Assembly (NCBI RefSeq): GCF_000516985.1
Contig: NW_006917101.1
Coordinates: 1,116,001 to 1,180,000 of the forward strand
DNA from: Pestalotiopsis fici W106-1
Taxonomy: Eukaryota > Ascomycota > Sordariomycetes > Amphisphaeriales > Sporocadaceae
Direction of reading: 5' to 3'
Length of the DNA: 64,000 bases
Shown: positions 57,288 through 64,000 of the stretch, piece after piece
How positions within the stretch are numbered: position 1 is the stretch's first letter
Layout of the letters: each line of letters starts with the position of its first letter
Made by a program: the position numbers and the translations under genes
The notes under the pieces: model-generated
What the model was told of the DNA's origin: nothing
Seen by the model: the letters and a program-made list of their open reading frames with translations, nothing else
The model's database searches: none

Positions 57288-57470
57288 TCACATTCAGTAG
57301 GTTTCGGCGGAGGCTTGTGCGACCTAGTCGGGCCTCATGTCCCGCGTCTCGCCGACGCGGCCTCTATCGTGGTCAGCGACTTTGGCACAGACCTGACCAT
57401 AATGGGCACAACCGGCGCATGGATGCTCTCACGCAAGCCCCAGCACCAATATGGTAAAATTCGCCATTAA
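57288..57470 (+). pseudogene. Coding-like fragment of unidentified origin
   Basis: A stop-free stretch of about 58 codons reads with fungal-like codon use through VGFGGGLCDLVGPHV, ADAASIVVSDFGTD and TIMGTTGAWMLSRKP, then meets a stop. Both sides are AT-rich with frequent stops. It may be a relic of a degraded gene; I do not recognise the family. Confidence 0.3.
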
Positions 57471-58912
57471 TCAAACTGCATTGGTCTTCCGATGTAGCAG
57501 ATACTTGACGCGCGGTTGCGGCCATGAAGGAGGCTTTGGGGGTTCTGAGCAAACTGACGCTAGAAGTGCATCCAAAATTGGACCAGAGGCGCATTCTTGC
57601 ATTGGATTTCAGAGTAATTATGGTGAGATACTCGAGTATAATCCGTTCAAACGTGAGCCGTCTGGTATCTTCTAGGTACCTGTTCCATGGGTACGCAAAT
57701 TGCAGGCGGGGTCGTACTCAGCGAGGGCTGAGTTTTTGGTGTTTGGTCTCAGAGCCGTCGATACGAGCATTCTACCGATTACGGTGCTGTCTCATCCTCA
57801 AGGTAACCTGTACGCTTTCGCGAAGAAGATAGCGGTTGAGAGGGAGGGAGGAAACTGAGCTATTTAGTCATCAAGCTAGTATTCATCGATGTTGTTGAAT
57901 TGGAACAGTTGGTAGAGAAACGAGTCGGGATGAGGATATCTTGCACACTTGCAAATTGTATTCGCAAGTTCTTGAAAGCCTTGGGAGAGCAGGGTTTGAA
58001 CAAGATGCATATCCTCGATCTTGACCAGATCAGTCTTTCAGGCATAGGCCTACGTTTGAGTACGAGTTCATTTACTTGAAATTGAGACAAAGTCTAACGC
58101 AGGCACAGCGTTATAATACCAATTGCAAGCATCAAAGAAAATGAGAGAAAATAATTCCAACATGCACCTAGCCGAGCCGTAGGTACAACTCTTCAGTTTG
58201 AGACAGTACACAGTTAATGACCAGCTCCAAACGCGATCGGGAGTCTGCAAAGATGGCTACGTACACCGGACATGTGCAATGCCATGCCGTTACCCACTCG
58301 GGTAACCACCGAATGGTGAATGCTTTTGGTAGTCAAGGAGGTAATCTAGTACGTTTGTTGGCCATCAACCTTTGGAATGTTTTCAAAGACTTCATTCATA
58401 GAATCTCAAGGAGGGCAGTCATTGCATTGCAATTTCTAAGCAATTTTAGCATTAGTGAGTGCATAAATTGCAAATTCACTCTTGATATTTTGTGGCTGGG
58501 CGAAAGCAGTCCTTCGGTGCCGTGAGGCCTTATAGCCGCAGATGACGCGGTATTTCAGACCCTGTACGATACAGAAGGTACAATATGATGAGCATGGATA
58601 ACATTGTGACTTCCTCGCGTATTTGTTGTTCTTCAAATTGCTGTCACACCAAAGTAGTCGCATCTCGTGTACATATACTAGGCTCACATTGGAGTCTTGT
58701 ACACAGTATGATGGTCGTTCTTACCAAGCATAACGTATAAAGATACATCATTGGTGTTTTTAATTTACTCATCAGCTATGTTATTGACTGGAGTAATCTA
58801 GGCACAGAATCCCTATTTACCGTTAATTCGCACCTATTCGAGCACACTTATTGGACTCTTTTCTTTCTCGAATAAGAGCATTGGCCTAATCTGGTCCGTC
58901 AAGACTGACAGA

Positions 58913-59601
58913 ATGTTGTTCAACGTGGATTGGTTCCTTTGGCTCACTCTACCCAGCCAAGCTCAGCAAAGCCAAGGAGTCGGCAAGAGGGAAGGTCCAT
59001 ACTGGTTGCATATCACCAGCGACAAGAACATTTCAGTTGACGGTACTTGATCCTACATACATCCCCTGCTCTTATCATTAATAGCTGACGACGCCCAATA
59101 GGATACGCATACCGAGACCCCAACAGCAGGACGGGCTTCTTCACCTATGACCCCGCGAAAAGCGGACACGATGCCAGAATCAGTGAGGATAGTCACTTCA
59201 TGCTCTATCGACCCTCGAATTCCACCGACAACCGCGCCGACCTCATATCGTACTCAAATCCCGGCCTCAAGACGCCAGACCCCGACGATCCTGTACCTGG
59301 TGCTGCACACCTTCGACTTGCATACACTCCCAGTACACCTTTAGCACAGGCGTACTTTGCGCACCCTGAAGACAACTATACCTGGCCCATTCAATACGTT
59401 TCTGTTCAGGAGAGCAGCGGCCGGCTAGGTATCAATGGGTCATCCAATATCTTTGGCGTTGATGCAGAAGTAGGAGAATTTCTGTCGCAATGGTTCATCT
59501 GCTGGGGCATGTTCACAACTTTTTTCTGGTCTGTTGCGCCCTATGAGACCTCCAATTATTGTACTGCAGTACAAATTACTCTAGAAAAGATTGTAAAGTA
59601 A
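58913..59601 (+). CDS. Probable secreted protein of unknown function
   Basis: Exons are 58913-59042 and 59102-59601 (59-nt intron with GCTGACG branch), giving 209 residues. A short hydrophobic N-terminus (WFLWLTLPSQA) could be a weak signal peptide. The mature part begins YWLHITSDKNISVDGYAYRDP, continues through TGFFTYDP, FMLYRPS, GAAHLRLAYTPSTP and ends with WFICWGMFTTFFWSV. It contains several N-glycosylation sites (NIS, NST, NYT, NGS). I believe such proteins occur widely in Sordariomycetes as unannotated secreted proteins. No catalytic motif is visible. Confidence 0.7.
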
Positions 59602-59792
59602 AATGGAGCCAACGCGAGACCTCTCACTGGTACAGCAGGATACCCATGAGAAAAGGAGGGTGCACTCAAAACGAATAATTTGATTCAATTTGTCATCCTG
59701 CAGCCATGGCATGTTGTCGTTCGCCAATTGAATCCAAGCTATCTCGGAGAAAGTCGAATTAAGAACACACTTAGTCACCCAGTAGGTACAGC

Positions 59793-60871
59793 CTAAACAT
59801 GTGTCCAGTGAAGGATCCCTGCATTGGTGCTCCTGAAGTATTCTTGTAGCCATATAGGAAAGCCTCTGAGACTTGCCAGGTATGAGATGTCCCAAGGCAG
59901 CATCAGCTGGCCGCCGCGACCACTAATGACTTGCTTCACGACAGCCGACGCCACGGTATCGGGCTCTATCATTGGGCCTTTGATCGTTGCGTGCCTGGCG
60001 ATCTCGGCGGTCATGGGAGTCCTCACCCACGATGGATTTACGACACTACATGAATGTCAGACGATTGATGATGAGTAATACCACGATCTAGAATTGTGGT
60101 GACTCACGTAGTTCTGATCCTAGGGGCATCGTATCTGTGTTTCAGTTCCTGTGTAAGGCCCTCGTGGAAGGCGAGAGCCGCTGCCTTGGATGCGGCGTAG
60201 TCGACCATGCCAGCAATGGCAACATAGCTCGCCATACTCGCAATGGTCACGACGTGACCGTGGTTGCGCTCAACCATGGCCGGCAGAAATTCCTTGGATA
60301 CCAGAAAGAGAGCCGTGACATTGACGTTGAGCAGGCGCTGAACTTTGGCCGGATCAATATTGATGATGCTGCCAAGGTTGAGAAGGCCGGCATTGTTGAT
60401 GATGACCGACGGATGTCCCAAGTCGTAGCGAATCGACTCTGCCGCTTTATGCAGGGACTCGGGCGAGGTCACATCGCCCTGGTAGAACTTGACTCCGGCG
60501 GGCAGTGTGCCCTTGGGGCCGTTGATGTCAATGACTGCCACCTTGATGCCCTGCTTAGCAAACATTTCAGCCATGACCAGTCCCATGCCGCTACTGCCGC
60601 CGGTGATGAGAATGATCTCTTCGCCCCGCTTGAAGGCATTTTTGGCATCTCTGCCGCCCACCACACGATGAGTGAGTGCCTTGTTTAGTGTGTAAATGGC
60701 CGAGAAGGCGACAAGAACCTTGGTCAAGCCCAAAGCGCCTGGGATCCTTGGAAATTTCGCCATGGCCTTTTGTAATCTCTCAAGCACTAGAGAAACGAGA
60801 GTTTTCATGCTGCCAGCCTGGTCTCCCAGCTTTTTGAGGACATTCGAGGCTATCGAATTGTTCAAAGACAT
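59793..60871 (-). CDS. Short-chain dehydrogenase, retinol dehydrogenase/17-beta-HSD11-like
   Basis: Predicted membrane-associated oxidoreductase of the RDH10/DHRS/HSD17B11 type. Exons are 60871-60108 and 60045-59793 (62-nt intron), giving 338 residues. An N-terminal extension of about 80 residues includes a hydrophobic stretch (GLTKVLVAFSAIYTL) that may anchor it to the ER or lipid droplets. TGGSSGMG is at 90-97, an acidic residue after strand 2 (VIDING) suggests NAD(H), NNAG is at 159-162, the catalytic Ser lies in IASMAS, and Tyr225/Lys229 form YAASK. Exon 2 supplies NPSWVRTPMT and a hydrophobic C-terminus. Substrate is unknown. Confidence 0.9.
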
Positions 60872-61882
60872 GTTTTCTGGCTGTGATATATCGGTTCTTC
60901 AAGCGTTTCGAAACGAATCCCCTCTCCAAAACTTGCTTGAACGAACTCGGATGTGGGGTAGACAAAGAGGTACAACAATTCTTGGGCACTGAGAATTGAC
61001 ATGATGGCGATACCCCCTGTTAATATACGGATTTCGAATCTTGACGGATTGCGGGGGTTGTTTCTGTGGATTGGCTGCAACTGCATTGTATCACTCGGAT
61101 TGGCTGTTGATGCACTCAGTCCTCCTCCCTATGCATCTCCAAATACTACCGAGGTCTCCATCCCCAGGCCCACGGATGTGCAGAACCGAACCTGGCGCAA
61201 ATGTGGCTGCGCCTGGATTTAGAGACTCATGAATAGTGGCGAGCTCAAATATTGAGCGTGATCCAATGCGTGGAATGGCAAACACTGCATCTCGCCCGCA
61301 GACGAAACGTGCGATAGGACTCGCCACAAACAATACTATTGGCAACCTTGCTCTTGTGCAGACACCTGATTTATACCTATATAGTGCTGTGCCAAGATAT
61401 ACCACAGGTTAGCATATGAAAGAGTTGTCCTACCAAATTGGATATGCGCTGACATTACGACCAACCTTGCTTGTGATGTTAATTTGGCATTTTGCGTCGT
61501 CACATTTAGTATCACCACTGATTCTATCCTTTCTACCTCTAGAGAGATAACAAGAACATGGAACAACCAGAGAGGCCAAGGGCTATGCATTGGAGGAGGG
61601 AGGTGTGGAGGGCAAGTCCAAGGCGGCTGCCCATCAATATAAACATCCCTGCGCCGGCCAACCATGGTGGTGCTGGAAGCGGCAAGCTCGCCAAGTACCA
61701 AACATAGTCATCTTACGGAACCACTACAATGTCAACTCCATTAAACATATCGTGGAGATTGTGCTTTGATTCTAACAGTTCGAAAACATGAGTACCAACT
61801 GCCCGAAAGAATGAAACTATGTTACTTTTATGACTTTTGGATTGCAATAGCGGTTAAACCAATCAATTCACCGCTGCCCGAG
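60872..61882. other. Intergenic, no supported gene
   Basis: SDR promoter and 3' region of the next gene. Short frames only. Confidence 0.5.
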
Positions 61883-62752
61883 TTAAGCAGTAAAATCAAC
61901 CGTGGTACAGCAAATAAGAGGGTTATCACGGACCACGCCTCCCTTATAAGCTCGATCCAGCTCTGCGTACCGAGCATCGTCAAGCATCTTGGCGAAATGC
62001 AAGAGGCTCGGATACCCAATGACGGCAACGTTCTCCCACACGCCCGGGTCTGCCGCATCCTCGGGTCTAGAGGTCCACCCCGAAACGCCAAAGCCGTAAA
62101 TAACAGGCCGTGCCCCGTACTTTGGCCCAATCTCTTGGACAAATGCCGAAACATAATTCAGATACTGCGCTTGTTGATTGGGAAAGAAAGATAGCAGGTT
62201 GAACATGAAGATAGGGCCAGGGTTTTCAAGGACATGGGACTCGACAAAGGTTTTCAAATCCATCAAGCTCGCAGACTTGTCCTTGCCAAAGACGGGTGAC
62301 CGTGTACCCAAGGATGTGACAAGATCCGCTGGAGGGGCTGACTTGCGAAGGCCACTGAGATCTTCGGGGGACCAGCCTGCCGGTAGCGCCGGAGGCGACT
62401 TTGAGATGACGTCCCTCATCGAGTCCTCGACCCCGTTGATCAGTTCGTCCGCAGCATCGAAAGTTATGGACCAGTGATCTGAAACGAGGTTTAGAAGCGC
62501 GACAGGTAGGCCCTGTGCGTTGGGGATGGTTTGATCCGTGACCAGCACGAAATCCCACTGCTTCAGAATGGAACCAATTCCAGTAAGAGCTGGACGGGAA
62601 AGTTGCGGTTCATGTATCCAGTGGTGACAATATCCAGCCCAAAGCAGGCTTGAACCGTTGGCTTGTGAACGGAAAGTCTTGAGGGCGTGCTCGAAAGATT
62701 TTGCGTCACTAGATGGTGACAGTGCGATCAGATGGGCGGTGACAGGAGCCAT
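61883..62752 (-). CDS. Dimeric alpha-beta-barrel-like protein (DUF1330-type features)
   Basis: Single exon, 289 residues, starting at MAPVTAHLIAL; an in-frame Met 29 codons upstream is less likely because that extension is not conserved-looking. The N-terminal half resembles an ABM/EthD-type ferredoxin-like fold (HLIALSPSSDAKSFEHALKT, WDFVLVTD). The C-terminal half fits a DUF1330-like module (IFMFNLLSFFPNQQAQYLNYVSAF, then a GYPSLLHFAKMLDD segment). No cofactor motif is visible. Two barrel halves in one chain could form a pseudo-dimer. Such proteins are often small-molecule monooxygenases or isomerases, but function here is not assigned. Confidence 0.72.
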   Translation of the reverse strand: MAPVTAHLIALSPSSDAKSFEHALKTFRSQANGSSLLWAGYCHHWIHEPQLSRPALTGIGSILKQWDFVLVTDQTIPNAQGLPVALLNLVSDHWSITFDAADELINGVEDSMRDVISKSPPALPAGWSPEDLSGLRKSAPPADLVTSLGTRSPVFGKDKSASLMDLKTFVESHVLENPGPIFMFNLLSFFPNQQAQYLNYVSAFVQEIGPKYGARPVIYGFGVSGWTSRPEDAADPGVWENVAVIGYPSLLHFAKMLDDARYAELDRAYKGGVVRDNPLICCTTVDFTA

Positions 62753-63443
62753 GTTGAACGATCTAGAGCGAATGAGTAAGTCTAAATGCTCTAGAGATTG
62801 CCTTGCTGACCAAAAATGGGCAAGTCTGACCTGAGCCAATGTGCGAAGGGGAAGACAAACACGATATAATCAAGGAATAATAGAAAATTGTCCGAGTTAA
62901 TCTAATTAATCTACAAAAGAGAGGTGCTAAATAGCGAACTATATACCCGAGTAGGTGATTTACGGTAGGTACTGACTACGTCAGTGCAACAACAGGATAT
63001 GGAAAACGGACTCTGAATTATCTTACAGTTCAAAGATCATAAAACCCAGGATTGGCTTGATGGGAGCGGCCGCTCAAGTGAAGATAACGGACTTACCCCT
63101 GCAAATTCCGTGAAGCTCCTCCGGTGTGACTCATACACGCTTTGTTACCAGCATCAGCGAAATGATATGATGTTCACGGAATCGCTTGAAACTCTTGGTA
63201 TTTGTTGTCGTACTCTAGCGGCCCACTCGTGCGTGACCAGCACGCATTTTCGAATGAAAGATGCCTGCGATTCCATGCCGTTGAACTTTCGGGTTCGAAA
63301 GTCGAGCATTTCCCTCTTACTTCTTGGCGAACAATCAGGCTCGTTGGAGTTAGGCCTTATGTCCGTCCTACCACTTCGAATCTGGGCATGCTTCTCCATT
63401 TCTGATGAGAGATGCACATGATTGATCATGTGGCAGGAAAGAA
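62753..63443. other. Intergenic, no supported gene
   Basis: Promoter of the barrel protein gene and 3' region of the partial gene. A NotI-type palindrome (GCGGCCGC) lies at 63066. No gene is seen. Confidence 0.5.
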
Positions 63444-64000
63444 TTAAAGGTTGCCACTCTGTTCGTAAAGATCCTGGTAGGGGTAGTACCTGTGCCAGTC
63501 CTTTCTGTCCGCCAACTGGTACACCCCAGCATCACCAACAAGCACCAGTCCTTCTCGCTCGGCTAGGGATTGCCATAACAGCTGCTGGCGGACCAGGTCC
63601 TCTTGGCTCGAGTACTCTAATTCTGTGTGTTGTGCAAAATCGAGGTTGTAAAAAGCGCCTGCTTCCAAATGATCTGGGCCAATTCCCAATCCCGAAATTG
63701 TGTCATGTGCACCATCGTCTCTCCTGCTGGAGAAAATGCGCCTCCCTCTGAAAAGTGAACACAGAAATGACAAGCATTCTGAACTGACTTGCACTTCATA
63801 TTGGCCGCCAAAACTCAGGAGGCACAGACTCCAGGCGCCGTCTTTCAACTTCTTCAGGTCGACCGTTCGGTTTGACATGGGACTTGACCACCATGTGCCC
63901 TGCTCCAGGACGATGAAGAGGAAAGCGCACCAGACACAGTCTGGAGACATCTGTCTCGTCTTGCGGTTGAAGAGCGAGCTCTCTACGAGGAAATCCATAG
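63444..64000 (-). CDS. Partial gene of unknown function, 5' end outside window
   Basis: The C-terminal part of a protein runs off the right edge. The first visible exon (64000-63785) has strong GC3 bias and reads DFLVESSLFNRKTRQ, VWCAFLFIVLEQGTWW and LCLLSFGGQYEVQV. The best splice (GT at 63784, acceptor before 63673) joins it in phase to HLEAGAFYNLDFAQH, SQEDLVRQQLLWQ, LVLVGDAGVYQ and a stop at 63444. The donor GTTCAG is weak, and GTCAGT just upstream is an alternative. The family is not recognised. The Met near 63998 is probably internal. Confidence 0.5.
   Translation of the reverse strand, partial: MDFLVESSLFNRKTRQMSPDCVWCAFLFIVLEQGTWWSSPMSNRTVDLKKLKDGAWSLCLLSFGGQYEVQVSSECLSFLCSLFRGRRIFSSRRDDGAHDTISGLGIGPDHLEAGAFYNLDFAQHTELEYSSQEDLVRQQLLWQSLAEREGLVLVGDAGVYQLADRKDWHRYYPYQDLYEQSGNL

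Larger units (their letters stand above)
55794..58912. other. Gene-poor region with debris
   Basis: About 3.1 kb with no intact gene. It is AT-rich with scattered short frames. Two internal items are listed separately, a short repeat block (56884-56954) and a coding-like fragment (57288-57470). The rest shows nothing I can name. Confidence 0.45.

Overview
The window is nuclear DNA of a filamentous ascomycete. Genes carry short introns (mostly 48-93 nt) with GT(A/G)(A/T)GT donors, CTAAC/CTGAC branch sites and AG acceptors. Third codon positions are rich in G and C. The gene families are typical of Pezizomycotina: Zn2Cys6 factors, a DUF3425 bZIP-like protein, OPT and DAL5-type transporters, Swc3 and Iws1. 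A Sordariomycete, perhaps Hypocreales, is my guess and not a demonstration. I resolved 25 protein-coding genes, most with exon boundaries worked out by hand, plus one partial gene at the right edge. I saw no rRNA, no convincing tRNA, no CRISPR array, no intact transposon, and no polyketide synthase, NRPS or terpene synthase.

Layout. 1.4-5.3 kb: divergent housekeeping genes iws1 (transcription elongation) and brl1 (nuclear envelope). 6-14 kb: an 881-residue Zn2Cys6 activator and a large oligopeptide transporter whose upstream region is dense in GATA sites. 15-18 kb: a DUF3425/bZIP-like regulator divergent from a short-chain dehydrogenase, separated by an inverted-repeat-bearing spacer. 19-25 kb: a mucin-like single-pass membrane protein, an unknown 740-residue protein and an ABHD12-type hydrolase with an 8-nt microexon. 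26-36 kb: swc3 (SWR1 complex), a ten-exon phenol-hydroxylase-type FAD monooxygenase with a 12-nt microexon, a GNAT acetyltransferase and an UNC93-like MFS protein. 37-40 kb: an 844-residue mostly disordered protein.

41.8-49.5 kb is the most coherent accessory block. It holds a Zn2Cys6 regulator, an HpcH/HpaI-type aldolase, a D-2-hydroxyacid dehydrogenase and a DAL5-type carboxylate transporter. The dehydrogenase and transporter share a 460-bp divergent promoter. I read it as a candidate acid (sugar-acid or hydroxy-acid) uptake and catabolism cluster. Its regulator oddly lacks the fifth zinc-binding cysteine, and a perfect CCG-N5-CGG inverted repeat lies upstream of the aldolase.

50-54 kb: a membrane-anchored cytochrome b5 protein and nbs1 (double-strand-break repair). 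54-59 kb is gene-poor, with short repeats and probable gene or transposon debris. 59-64 kb: a secreted-type protein, a retinol-dehydrogenase-like SDR, a dimeric-barrel-like protein and the partial gene.
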